Of a DNA stretch of 64,000 nt, positions 16,343 through 24,187 are shown piece by piece (the first letter of the stretch is position 1; each line of letters begins with the position of its first letter). The position numbers were made by a program, and so were the translations under genes. Where the stretch lies: assembly GCF_002592045.1 (NCBI RefSeq), contig NZ_MEJG01000001.1, positions 372,001-436,000 of the forward strand, given 5' to 3'. Origin of the DNA: Parasaccharibacter apium (GTDB taxonomy: Bacteria > Pseudomonadota > Alphaproteobacteria > Acetobacterales > Acetobacteraceae). The notes beneath the pieces were generated by a model. It made no database searches. It was given only the letters and a program-made list of their open reading frames with translations, and had not been told where the DNA came from.

Positions 16343-17017
16343 TCATCTCCCTTTAGAACGCTGGGCCATAAGGGTAATCTCGGCTGCCAAAGCCTCCAAA
16401 CTTATATCATCAGGCCAATGGCCTTCCTGCATCATGGCCGCCTCAAGCTGCTGTTTATACGCTATAAAGGGGACAGACACCCCACCCAAACGCGCTAAAT
16501 GAGGGGTGATATATTGCGTATCTAAAAGCTTATACCCCCCACGCCGCAATGCCGCCATGAGATGCACCAGCGCGATTTTGGAGGCATCCCGCACGCGCGA
16601 GACCATGCTCTCCCCAAAGAACGCCCCATGCAGGGAGACGCCATAAAGCCCGCCGAGCAAAGCCCCGCTCTCTTTATCGCGCACCTCGACAGAATGAGCA
16701 TGACCTAAGCGATGCAACTCCCCATAAAGCTGCCGAATCCGTCCGCTAATCCATGTCTCTGGTCGCTCAGCCGTGGCTTGGGCGCAGGCTTGCATCATGC
16801 CATCAAAATCTTCATCACTACAAAGGCGATAATGCCCGGCTAAGACGCTCCGCATTAACCGCCGCGGTAGGCGGATGGCCTCCAAAGGCTCTAGCGGGAT
16901 AATCCCCCGCTCTTGTGGGCAGAACCATTCCAGCTCATCGCTCTGCTCATCTGGAGCCATGGGAAATAAACCTGCCGCATAAGCGCGCAAAACTAACTCA
17001 GCCGTGATAGTCTCCAT
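16343..17017 (-). CDS. aat: Leucyl/phenylalanyl-tRNA--protein transferase
   Basis: A 224-residue Aat enzyme. It transfers Leu or Phe from tRNA to N-terminal Arg or Lys residues, tagging proteins for ClpS/ClpAP degradation in the N-end rule pathway. Family motifs are YAAGLFPMA, ELEWFCPQERGIIPL, the WISGRIRQLYGELHRLGHAHSVE region, GGLYGVSLHGAFFGESM and LLDTQYITPHLARLGG. The length is normal for the family. It is divergent from the small membrane-protein gene on the other strand, sharing a short promoter region. Confidence 0.95.
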   Translation of the reverse strand: METITAELVLRAYAAGLFPMAPDEQSDELEWFCPQERGIIPLEPLEAIRLPRRLMRSVLAGHYRLCSDEDFDGMMQACAQATAERPETWISGRIRQLYGELHRLGHAHSVEVRDKESGALLGGLYGVSLHGAFFGESMVSRVRDASKIALVHLMAALRRGGYKLLDTQYITPHLARLGGVSVPFIAYKQQLEAAMMQEGHWPDDISLEALAAEITLMAQRSKGR

Positions 17018-17048
17018 CTCTCACGCAGCCCTTATAGAAAGACTCTTC

Positions 17049-17240
17049 ATGTCCACACGTCAGCCTTCATCCTACCAAACATATATCTACGCTCTCAGCC
17101 TAGGGCTGGCTTTTATGCTGCAACTCGCCCGCCCTGCCCTGCGCCCTCTTATGAACATCATTGAGGTTGGCTGCCTTCTTGGCATCCTCATCTTCGCCCC
17201 GTTAGAGCTCTACCAGCTCTGCCGTCATAAAAAGGGCTGA
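17049..17240 (+). CDS. Small membrane protein, unknown
   Basis: A 63-residue reading frame from ATG 17049, predicted to have two hydrophobic segments (residues about 10-24 and 33-50) and a basic C terminus ending in HKKG. It is the only plus-strand frame in a minus-strand stretch and fits exactly between aat and the EcsC gene, ending 6 bases before the latter's stop. Its ribosome site is weak (GAAAGA). It could be a real small inner-membrane protein or chance coding; I do not recognise it. Confidence 0.45.
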   Translation: MSTRQPSSYQTYIYALSLGLAFMLQLARPALRPLMNIIEVGCLLGILIFAPLELYQLCRHKKG

Positions 17241-17246
17241 TGCCGT

Positions 17247-18086
17247 CTAGCCCTCTGCCCCTGCATGACCCCGATACGCCTCGGCGGCCTCCTGCACGGC
17301 CATACCGTGGGTGCGCTCCAACCGCCGGATGGTGAAATGCGCTTTCGCCACCGCACGATAATGCGCCAAAAAGGCGGAGTTAATCGCTGCCCCACATAAG
17401 GCCCCCGCTACCGGGACCATCTGCGCCGCTAATTTACGGGAGAGAGCCATCCCATAATGGCCAGCAACTTCCGCCATAAGCAATACAAGCGGCTGACCGC
17501 GCATGAGGCTGCGTGCTGCAAAAAAGCCAAGCTCACCTTGCCCCTCACCCGGCTCGCTGCCCTGTTTGCCTCCCATATTCCGCAGGGCAAAGACTTCCAA
17601 ACACGCGCGGCGTGTCTCCTCGCTTTGCAAATCCTCCCCATTTTCCTGCGCGATAATGGCAATCTCACGCATAATCGTTAGGGTGGTAAAACCAATATCC
17701 GGCCCCATGCTCATAAGGCCGCCAAAGCCGCCCGCCGCACCAGAAGCTGCAACAACGGCTTGCCTCATCCTCTCCTTAATCGCGTGCTGAGGCCGCCCCT
17801 TTTGCCGCTCCAACCCCAAAATCGCGATGCGATAAGCCTGCTCCAACGCTGTACCGGCAAGGGATTGCACCTTCTCTTGCAGGCCCGGTGCCAAAGAGAG
17901 CGTATGCAAGCCCAAATGCGCTGCACGACCAACCGCACCGCCCATCAAATCCGCCAAACGGGTTAGGGTGCTACGCCCTTTCTCCACACCATCAAGCACG
18001 GCATGTAATTGGGACAGAGCCTCCGTATCGAGGTCCTGAAACAGAAAAGCCGCGCTGGGCACATGCTCTTTCCGCTCGTTACTCAT
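17247..18086 (-). CDS. EcsC family protein
   Basis: A 279-residue protein matching the EcsC family. It has an alpha-helical N-terminal part, a Gly/Ala-rich hydrophobic centre (VVAASGAAGGFGGLMSMGPD, residues about 112-130), the FTTLTIMREIAIIAQ helix, and a second Gly/Ala-rich segment (VPVAGALCGAAINSAFLAHY). The family is named after a Bacillus ABC-transporter-associated gene, but most proteobacterial members lie alone, as here, and their activity is not known. A 20-residue Gly/Glu-rich loop near residue 176 looks like a lineage insertion. It is probably membrane-associated. Confidence 0.8.
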   Translation of the reverse strand: MSNERKEHVPSAAFLFQDLDTEALSQLHAVLDGVEKGRSTLTRLADLMGGAVGRAAHLGLHTLSLAPGLQEKVQSLAGTALEQAYRIAILGLERQKGRPQHAIKERMRQAVVAASGAAGGFGGLMSMGPDIGFTTLTIMREIAIIAQENGEDLQSEETRRACLEVFALRNMGGKQGSEPGEGQGELGFFAARSLMRGQPLVLLMAEVAGHYGMALSRKLAAQMVPVAGALCGAAINSAFLAHYRAVAKAHFTIRRLERTHGMAVQEAAEAYRGHAGAEG

Positions 18087-18151
18087 GCTCTGTACCTCCT
18101 TTTAAGAATCGGCTTTTACGCAAAAGCCTCCTCATTGTTACTAACCTTTAA

Positions 18152-18568
18152 TCAGGCTTTTTCCCACTGGCCCTTTTTTGTGAGATACGCAAACTCCTCC
18201 TCCCGCACCGGTGCGACCGAAAGACGAGACTGCTTCAATAAAGCCATCTCTGTTAAGGTAGGGTCGGCTTTAATCTCTGCCAATGTGATAGGCTGTACAA
18301 AAGCCCCATCTACCTTAACATCCACACAGACCCAACGCGGATCCTCTGCTGTTGGGTCGGGGTAAGCTTCCTTCACAACCTCTACCACACCGACAATGCG
18401 CTTTTCCGTCACGGAATGATAGAACAACGCCTTATCGCCGCATTTCATGGCCTTCAAATTATTCCGCGCTTGATAATTCCGCACGCCTGTCCATGGCTCA
18501 ACATCATTCTGCACCTGCTCATCCCACGAAAAAGACGCTGGCTCCGATTTAATCAGCCAGAAGGCCAT
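18152..18568 (-). CDS. EVE domain protein
   Basis: A 138-residue single-domain EVE protein. The family start FWLIKSEP, the central WTGVRNYQARNNLK and the aromatic-cage region DKALFYHSVTEKRIVGVVEV are visible. EVE domains belong to the PUA-like superfamily and are thought to bind modified nucleotides in DNA or RNA. It is divergent from the ccm cluster. Housekeeping rather than defence context is suggested by its neighbours: no restriction or nuclease genes are nearby. Confidence 0.92.
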   Translation of the reverse strand: MAFWLIKSEPASFSWDEQVQNDVEPWTGVRNYQARNNLKAMKCGDKALFYHSVTEKRIVGVVEVVKEAYPDPTAEDPRWVCVDVKVDGAFVQPITLAEIKADPTLTEMALLKQSRLSVAPVREEEFAYLTKKGQWEKA

Positions 18569-18731
18569 GGCTCCATTCTCCTTATATTCTATACGCTATT
18601 GGCCCCACCATGCCCGACTTCATCTCTTTTTCAAAGGGTCGTTTCCTACAGGATGGTGCGAACATGCTTACGGCCCCACCCTTCATATTTTTCATTTTCT
18701 TCCGCCCCCTAAAACGTCCATACTAGGGGCT

Positions 18732-19472
18732 ATGCGCATATCCTCATCCCTAACCCGTTGGACAACCAGCCCCACCGCGTGCCTCACACTCATTCGCCGC
18801 CTCACCCTCCCTTGCTTATGTGTAGGGTTAAGCATGCTGGCTGTTGGGATGATATGGGGCCTCTTTTTTGCCCCGGCGGACTGGCAACAGGGAGAGACTG
18901 TCCGCATCATGTTCCTCCATGTCCCGATGGCATGGCTTGCCAGCTTGGATTACGCCCTCCTCGCCTTATGTGGCTTTCTCTATCTTATATGGCGCAACCC
19001 TCTTATTGGTCTTATCGCTGTGGAGGCAGGGCCGCTGGGGGCTATGGCTGCGGCTTTATGCCTCATCACAGGCTCACTATGGGGCAAACCAAGCTGGGGA
19101 ACATGGTGGGTATGGGATGCACGGCTCACCTCCGTCCTCATTCTCTTTTGCCTCTATCTTGGTCACATCCTCACCATCCGCGCATTTGATGACCCACTCC
19201 GCGGCCAACGCGCAGCGGCCCTGCTGGCCCTTGCCGGGGCAGTGGACCTCCCCATCATCAAATTCAGCGTCCAATGGTGGAATAGCCTGCACCAGCCTGC
19301 CAGCATCACCCTTACCAAAGCCCCAACTATGGCTATGAGCTTCTTTTACCCGCTCATAGTCTGTACCATCGGCTTTACCCTTACAGGGTTCGCCCTTTTA
19401 TTGCTCCGCCTCCATGCCGCCTTGCTCGAACGCCGCGCCCAAGCCCTTGCCATGCAGGACCCCACATTATGA
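18732..19472 (+). CDS. ccmC: Heme exporter subunit CcmC
   Basis: A 246-residue, six-segment membrane protein that loads heme onto CcmE during cytochrome c maturation. The tryptophan-rich heme-handling motif is GTWWVWDARLTS, flanked by conserved His residues in FLHVPMAW and SLHQPAS. The ATG at 18732 is preferred: the frame is open back to 18567, but that extra N terminus is not hydrophobic and overlaps the divergent EVE gene start. It opens a plus-strand ccm cluster and overlaps ccmD by 4 bases (ATGA). Confidence 0.94.
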   Translation: MRISSSLTRWTTSPTACLTLIRRLTLPCLCVGLSMLAVGMIWGLFFAPADWQQGETVRIMFLHVPMAWLASLDYALLALCGFLYLIWRNPLIGLIAVEAGPLGAMAAALCLITGSLWGKPSWGTWWVWDARLTSVLILFCLYLGHILTIRAFDDPLRGQRAAALLALAGAVDLPIIKFSVQWWNSLHQPASITLTKAPTMAMSFFYPLIVCTIGFTLTGFALLLLRLHAALLERRAQALAMQDPTL

Positions 19473-19639
19473 CCCCACCCTCATGGCCCCCTCATTGGGG
19501 CTTTATCCTCGCCAGCTATGGGCTTACCTGCCTTGCCGTCCTGCTCATCCTCGGTGGTAGCCTCATCCGTTTATATCGTGCAAAACGGCGTCTTGCCCTT
19601 ATGCACCGCCTCTATAAACCGTCATCCTCTTTAGACTAA
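19469..19639 (+). CDS. ccmD: Heme exporter small subunit CcmD
   Basis: A 56-residue protein: a short N terminus, one transmembrane segment (residues about 12-35, FILASYGLTCLAVLLILGGS), then a basic stretch (LYRAKRRLALMHR). This is the standard CcmD layout, and it lies exactly between ccmC and ccmE. CcmD helps release heme-loaded CcmE from CcmC. The start overlaps the ccmC stop (ATGA), and its stop is 6 bases before ccmE. Confidence 0.9.
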   Translation: MTPPSWPPHWGFILASYGLTCLAVLLILGGSLIRLYRAKRRLALMHRLYKPSSSLD

Positions 19640-19645
19640 CGCTCC

Positions 19646-20194
19646 ATGCCCTCATCACGCCCTTTCATGCGCCGTAAGGCTGGCCGGTTTTGGCTCATCA
19701 TCGCATGCCTAAGCTGCTTCGCTGGGGCGGTGGGATTGATCATGCATGCGCTCTCCAGCACGATTATCTTCTTCATGACCCCTGCACAAATACACGCGCA
19801 CCCCCCACCCATACACCAAACCATCCGGCTAGGCGGTATGGTGGTGGCAGGCTCCCTCCATAACCAACCCACCCAAGATGGCACGCCAGATACCTCCTTT
19901 GAGGTCACAGATGGCCAAGCCGCCTTGCGCGTCTCCTATCACGGCATTTTACCCGACCTCTTCCACGAAGGACAAAGCGTTGTGGCTTTGGGCTATTATC
20001 AACCTTCAGGATATTTCCTCGCTTCTGAGGTCCTCGCTAAACATGATGAAACTTACATGCCCAAAGAGGTGGCTGATGCTCTGCAAAAAACCGGCAAATG
20101 GGACCCACGCTTTGGCCCCCCACCTGATGCTGCAAGTTGGAACCGTATGACCGCCCCCGCCAAAAGCTCCACCACCCTAAAGAACACACCCTAA
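19646..20194 (+). CDS. ccmE: Heme chaperone CcmE
   Basis: A 182-residue protein with one N-terminal transmembrane anchor (residues about 14-34) and a periplasmic OB-fold. The heme-linking histidine is H133 in LAKHDETYMP with Y137 downstream, the signature of classical His-type CcmE. The preceding segment VVALGYYQPSGYFLASEVL is the last strand region of the fold. CcmE receives heme from CcmC and hands it to CcmF/CcmH. It lies 1 base before ccmF. Confidence 0.95.
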   Translation: MPSSRPFMRRKAGRFWLIIACLSCFAGAVGLIMHALSSTIIFFMTPAQIHAHPPPIHQTIRLGGMVVAGSLHNQPTQDGTPDTSFEVTDGQAALRVSYHGILPDLFHEGQSVVALGYYQPSGYFLASEVLAKHDETYMPKEVADALQKTGKWDPRFGPPPDAASWNRMTAPAKSSTTLKNTP

Positions 20195-20195
20195 T

Positions 20196-22229
20196 ATGCA
20201 GGCCCTTTTCACCACACTGCTTGCAGCCTTAGCCCCCGTCTTTTCACCAGAAAGCGGGCATTTTGCCCTCGCCCTCGCTTGTGTGCTTGCTGCCCTGCAA
20301 GGAATATTACCCCTCATAGGGTTGCGCCGCGCCCATAGCCCGCTTACAGCCTTGGCCCGCCCGCTTGCCCTCAGCCATTGCCTCGCATTGCTCATCTCGT
20401 GGGCCTGCCTCATCATCGCTGCTTTAGGGGATGATTTCTCCCTCAAACTCATTGCCGATAACTCTGCCATCAACAAACCATGGCCTTATAAAATAGCCGG
20501 ATTATGGGGCAATCATGAAGGCTCTCTCCTTTTATGGGTGAGCTTGCTAAGCCTCTATTGCGCCCTCTTAGCCCTCCTCCCCGGCCAAAGCCCCCGCCAT
20601 CCCGCCGGGTTGCCACCCCGCTTACGCAGCCGCCTCCTCGCCCTTTTAGGCATCGTCAGTGCAGGATTTGAGCTTTTTTGTCTCACAACCTCCAACCCCT
20701 TCCTCCGCCTCTGGCCCGTCCCGATAGATGGGCTAGGGATGAACCCCCTACTGCAAGACCCCGGCCTCGCTGTGCACCCACCCCTATTATATAGCGGTTA
20801 TGTCGGCTTTGCCGTGCCCTTCGCCTTTGCCATAAGTGCCTTGCTAGATGGCCGCGCCGATGCGCTTTGGGCACGCTATGCCCGCCCATGGGTCATCAGC
20901 GCATGGGCGTTGCTTACATTAGGCATCACATTAGGCGCGTGGTGGTCCTATGCCGTCTTAGGATGGGGGGGCTATTGGTTTTGGGACCCGGTAGAAAATG
21001 CCGCGCTCATCCCGTGGTTAACAGGCACAGCCCTCCTCCATAGCGTCATTGTGGTGGAAAAACGCAGCCATTTGCAAAGCTGGTGCCTCTTACTCGCCCT
21101 CGCCACCTTCGCGCTCTCACTCTCTGGCACATTCCTTGTTCGCTCGGGGATTCTCAACTCCGTTCATGCCTTTGCGAATGACCCGGCACGCGGCCTTTTT
21201 ATCCTTGCCTTATTGGGCCTTTATGGCGGGGGTGGATTATTACTTTTCGCCCTGCGCGCGCCTAACCTCCTGCCACCAGCAACACCATCCTTCACCCCCC
21301 TCTCACGGGAAGGAGCGTTAGTCCTTAACAACATCCTCCTCTGCACCTTATGCGCCATCGTGCTTACAGGCACGCTCTACCCACCTTTTATGCAACTGCT
21401 CTTTGGGCGCACCTTATCGGTCGGTAAACCGTTTTTTGAGGCCACAACAACGCCATTCATCATCCCGCTCCTCCTCCTAATGGGGGGCAGCATGGCCTTA
21501 CCTTGGCGTTATGCCCCTATAAACCCAACCTTACGCCGTCTTGCTCTACCCCTATGCCTTACCCTTGGGGCCATTCTGCCCGCCTTCTGGCTCTTTCCCA
21601 CCGCTTTGGCAGCGAGTGTGGCTGTCCTCGCTCTTTGGGTTATCAACGCAGCTTTAAACGACCTCATCTCGCGTTTTTATACAATGCCGCAAGAGCATCG
21701 CGGTCTCTCCCGCTTGCCACGCAGCCTTTGGGCAACAAGCCTTGCTCATATTGGGGTCGGCATCACAATGCTGGGCCTATGCGGCATGGCTGGCAGCCAA
21801 GAACGCCTCATTGAGGCCCAAATAGGCACGCATCTCCACTTTGGCGGGCATGATTGGGCCCTCACCGCTCTCACCCCTCATCATGGCCCGAATTATGAGG
21901 CAGTAGAAGCTCACATCATCATCCGCCGTCATGATGCACATGGTCCCGTGCTAGCCATCCTTGAGCCGCAAATCCGCCTTTTCCCCCAACAGGGGCAAAA
22001 AATCCTGCATGTCGCAATCATTCACCGCCCGTTAGAGGACCTCTACGCCGCCTTAGGGAGTGTTAAAGAGGTCCAAACTCCGCAGGATCAAAACACCTAC
22101 CGCGTTATTTTACGCGTGCATGAAAATCCCCTCGCCTCTTGGCTATGGTTTGGCGGAATCATCATGGCCATGGGCGGCGTCTTACATCTCATCCCCGCAC
22201 GCCGTAAGAGGAGGCCCGCATGCGCCTAA
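20196..22229 (+). CDS. ccmF: Cytochrome c heme lyase subunit CcmF
   Basis: A 677-residue polytopic membrane protein of the CcmF family. The WWD heme-handling domain reads GAWWSYAVLGWGGYWFWDPV, with conserved His residues on flanking loops (KIAGLWGNHEGSLLLW; AVHPPLLYSGYVG). A periplasmic region lies before the last transmembrane segment. CcmF attaches heme to apocytochrome c together with CcmH. The end overlaps ccmG by 10 bases. Confidence 0.96.
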   Translation: MQALFTTLLAALAPVFSPESGHFALALACVLAALQGILPLIGLRRAHSPLTALARPLALSHCLALLISWACLIIAALGDDFSLKLIADNSAINKPWPYKIAGLWGNHEGSLLLWVSLLSLYCALLALLPGQSPRHPAGLPPRLRSRLLALLGIVSAGFELFCLTTSNPFLRLWPVPIDGLGMNPLLQDPGLAVHPPLLYSGYVGFAVPFAFAISALLDGRADALWARYARPWVISAWALLTLGITLGAWWSYAVLGWGGYWFWDPVENAALIPWLTGTALLHSVIVVEKRSHLQSWCLLLALATFALSLSGTFLVRSGILNSVHAFANDPARGLFILALLGLYGGGGLLLFALRAPNLLPPATPSFTPLSREGALVLNNILLCTLCAIVLTGTLYPPFMQLLFGRTLSVGKPFFEATTTPFIIPLLLLMGGSMALPWRYAPINPTLRRLALPLCLTLGAILPAFWLFPTALAASVAVLALWVINAALNDLISRFYTMPQEHRGLSRLPRSLWATSLAHIGVGITMLGLCGMAGSQERLIEAQIGTHLHFGGHDWALTALTPHHGPNYEAVEAHIIIRRHDAHGPVLAILEPQIRLFPQQGQKILHVAIIHRPLEDLYAALGSVKEVQTPQDQNTYRVILRVHENPLASWLWFGGIIMAMGGVLHLIPARRKRRPACA

Positions 22230-22822
22230 CACGCCGCCATTATCTCGCTGCTCTACCTGCTTTAGGGGCCGCTGGCTTAGGGGGTGGGTTCCTCTACATG
22301 CTCCGCCATGCCACCCAAGGAACATTCGACCCCAAAGCCGTTCGCAACCCACGGCTAGGCCAAGCAGTCCCCGCCTTCTCTCCCCTGCCAGCCTTGCCAG
22401 AGCAACCTACCCCTTGCCCCGGCCTCTCATGGCAGGATTTTCACACCCTCACGCAGCCTGTCCTCCTGCTCATCTGGGCCTCATGGTGCTTACCTTGTCT
22501 GGAGGAAATCCCCTTCCTCCGCCAGCATATCGCGGGGGAGACCACTACCGCATCCCCGCTCGCTTTATGGGGGGTTTGTTATAAAGATACCCCCTCACAA
22601 GCCGCGCATTGGCTAGAGCAAGCACATCACCCCTTCAGCCGTCTAGGCATGGATTATGACGGCCAATGCGCTATTGAATGGGGCGTAACAGGTGTGCCGG
22701 AGAGCTTCCTCATCCTCCCTCATCCTCTAACAGGTAGCCGCATTGTCTGGCACGGGACGGGGAGCTTAACAGAGGCACTCTATCGTGAGCAGATTCAGCC
22801 CTTTTTAAGAGGGGCATTATGA
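22220..22822 (+). CDS. ccmG: Thiol:disulfide oxidoreductase CcmG/DsbE
   Basis: A 200-residue thioredoxin-fold protein with a membrane anchor and active-site cysteines C90 and C93 in WASWCLPCLEE. It reduces the apocytochrome CxxCH cysteines before heme attachment. The cis-Pro region is GVTGVPESFLI. The N terminus contains TRRHYLAALPALGAAG, a twin-arginine-like start that would be unusual for CcmG, although it may simply be a basic signal anchor. It overlaps ccmF at its start and ccmH by 4 bases at its end. Confidence 0.93.
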   Translation: MRLTRRHYLAALPALGAAGLGGGFLYMLRHATQGTFDPKAVRNPRLGQAVPAFSPLPALPEQPTPCPGLSWQDFHTLTQPVLLLIWASWCLPCLEEIPFLRQHIAGETTTASPLALWGVCYKDTPSQAAHWLEQAHHPFSRLGMDYDGQCAIEWGVTGVPESFLILPHPLTGSRIVWHGTGSLTEALYREQIQPFLRGAL

Positions 22823-23289
22823 TGCGCGTCTGCCTAAAAGGCCTGCTCCTCCTCGCCGTCTGCCTATATGGAAGCTCCATCGGCCATGCTATTGATAGCC
22901 CTGATGAAATGCTACCCGACCCGGTATTAGAACAAAAAGCCCAGCATATTGGCCAGCAATTACGCTGCCTCGTCTGCCAAAATGAGAGCATTGAGGAAAG
23001 CTCCGCCCCCCTAGCAAAAGACCTCCGCCACATCGTGCGTCAGCAACTCCAGCAAGGCCGCTCACCAAAAGACATTACTTTATGGATGACCCAACGCTAT
23101 GGGGAGTTCATCCGTTTACAACCTCGCTTCTCTGCATCGACAGCCTTGCTCTGGCTTATGCCATTCCTCAGCCTTATGATAGGCTTCCTCCTAGCACGCC
23201 CCCTCTGGGCACGCCGCACCTCTCCCCCGCCAGCCCCTCTCACTGTGGAAGAACGCCAAAAACTCAATCAGTTTTTCAATAAGGACTAG
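22819..23289 (+). CDS. ccmH: Cytochrome c maturation protein CcmH (CcmL domain)
   Basis: A 156-residue protein with a signal peptide, the redox motif LRCLVCQ (C50, C53), a helical bundle, and a C-terminal membrane segment (residues about 108-126). CcmH holds reduced apocytochrome c at the heme lyase. Only the CcmL-type domain is present; the TPR-bearing part found in fused enterobacterial CcmH is absent. It is 5 bases from the ccmI-like gene. Confidence 0.93.
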   Translation: MMRVCLKGLLLLAVCLYGSSIGHAIDSPDEMLPDPVLEQKAQHIGQQLRCLVCQNESIEESSAPLAKDLRHIVRQQLQQGRSPKDITLWMTQRYGEFIRLQPRFSASTALLWLMPFLSLMIGFLLARPLWARRTSPPPAPLTVEERQKLNQFFNKD

Positions 23290-23294
23290 CCTGC

Positions 23295-23750
23295 ATGTCG
23301 CTTCTGATCCTCGCCTTTCTATGCTTGTTTATTGGCTTACCAATTGTAATTAGCCTTGCCATACGCGGGACACTCAGCAAACAGACGGAAGACCCCTTCC
23401 TCACCCTCCATCAAGAACGGCTAGAAGCCCTCGCACGGGATAAACAAGCCGGGCTGATGGACCAACATCATTATGATGCCGCTCGTATTGAGACAGAGCG
23501 CGATATTATCAACCATATCTCCACCCCTCCACCAAGCCTCAGCGGGGCAGGGCATGCGCATCGCATCATTGGTATTTCCACCCTCGTCTTAGTCCCGCTT
23601 GTGGCCTTGCTGCTCTATGCCCTACATGGTCAACCCTTCCTCGGCCCGCATCCTGAAGCCGCCCTTCCTGCTGGGGCGTTTCATACCTCGCCTATCGCAC
23701 CACCAGCCAGCACAATGGCCCCCACCCACACCTCTGGAGGACAACCATGA
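23295..23750 (+). CDS. ccmI: Short CcmI-like cytochrome c maturation protein
   Basis: A 151-residue protein matching the N-terminal, membrane part of CcmI. It has a first transmembrane segment (residues about 3-22), a helical cytoplasmic stretch with ERLEALARDKQAGLMDQHHYDAAR-like content (split here: residues about 41-65), and a second transmembrane segment (about 92-110). The usual periplasmic TPR domain, which binds apocytochrome c, is missing; it is replaced by a Pro/Ala/Thr-rich tail of 40 residues. The reading frame ends normally and overlaps the next gene by 4 bases, so this looks like a natural short form. Confidence 0.8.
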   Translation: MSLLILAFLCLFIGLPIVISLAIRGTLSKQTEDPFLTLHQERLEALARDKQAGLMDQHHYDAARIETERDIINHISTPPPSLSGAGHAHRIIGISTLVLVPLVALLLYALHGQPFLGPHPEAALPAGAFHTSPIAPPASTMAPTHTSGGQP

Positions 23751-24103
23751 AGCCCACTCTACCCCGCACAGCCGCCACCCGGTTGCATAACAGCACGCAG
23801 CCTCTACCGCCGCGTAAACTCATCCCATGCCCCTGCTGCCATGAACCCCTCCAACATACGGCCCTCCATTGCGCCCATTGTGGGGCAGAGAAACATTATG
23901 GCCCCCGCCTCCATGAGCTTCTCCTCTATGCACTTAGCGGCCTTGCCCTCTGCTTAGCCCTCATTTTCATCCTCACACCACATGCCTTCAGCACAGCATC
24001 CTTCTGGCTCTACCCCCTTTTGGGCTCTGGGCTAACAGCAGGGTTCCTGTTGGCGCAATTCCGCTTCTCCGGGGAGCGATGGATTCAACACCGCAAAAAG
24101 TAA
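23747..24103 (+). CDS. Zinc-ribbon membrane protein, unknown
   Basis: A 118-residue protein with a small zinc ribbon, CPCC (C28, C31) and CAHC (C42, C45), followed by two hydrophobic segments (residues about 56-76 and 83-102) and a basic C terminus. It overlaps the ccmI-like gene by 4 bases, so it is translated from the same message as the cytochrome maturation genes. I do not know a standard ccm component of this shape. Its position suggests an accessory role or simple carriage on the operon. Confidence 0.6.
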   Translation: MKPTLPRTAATRLHNSTQPLPPRKLIPCPCCHEPLQHTALHCAHCGAEKHYGPRLHELLLYALSGLALCLALIFILTPHAFSTASFWLYPLLGSGLTAGFLLAQFRFSGERWIQHRKK

Positions 24104-24133
24104 GAACGGGTTCCTTTTCTTTAAACTTCGCCG

Positions 24134-24139
24134 TATAAT
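24134..24139 (+). promoter_or_regulatory. Candidate -10 element for malic enzyme gene
   Basis: A perfect TATAAT stands 48 bases before the ATG, but no good -35 element is visible at 16-18 bases spacing. GGAGG (24174-24178) is the ribosome site. Confidence 0.35.
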
Positions 24140-24187
24140 TGAGGCGTTATATCCAAGGCTCTGCCACGATTCTGGAGGTTCCTGCCC

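Noticed and set aside
18569-18731. N-terminal extension of ccmC to 18567
   Set aside because: The added residues are not membrane-like, overlap the divergent EVE gene start, and ATG 18732 gives normal CcmC length.
22220-22300. Tat export of CcmG based on TRRHYLA
   Set aside because: CcmG proteins are Sec-inserted membrane-anchored proteins without folded cofactor; a basic N terminus before the anchor is a simpler reading.
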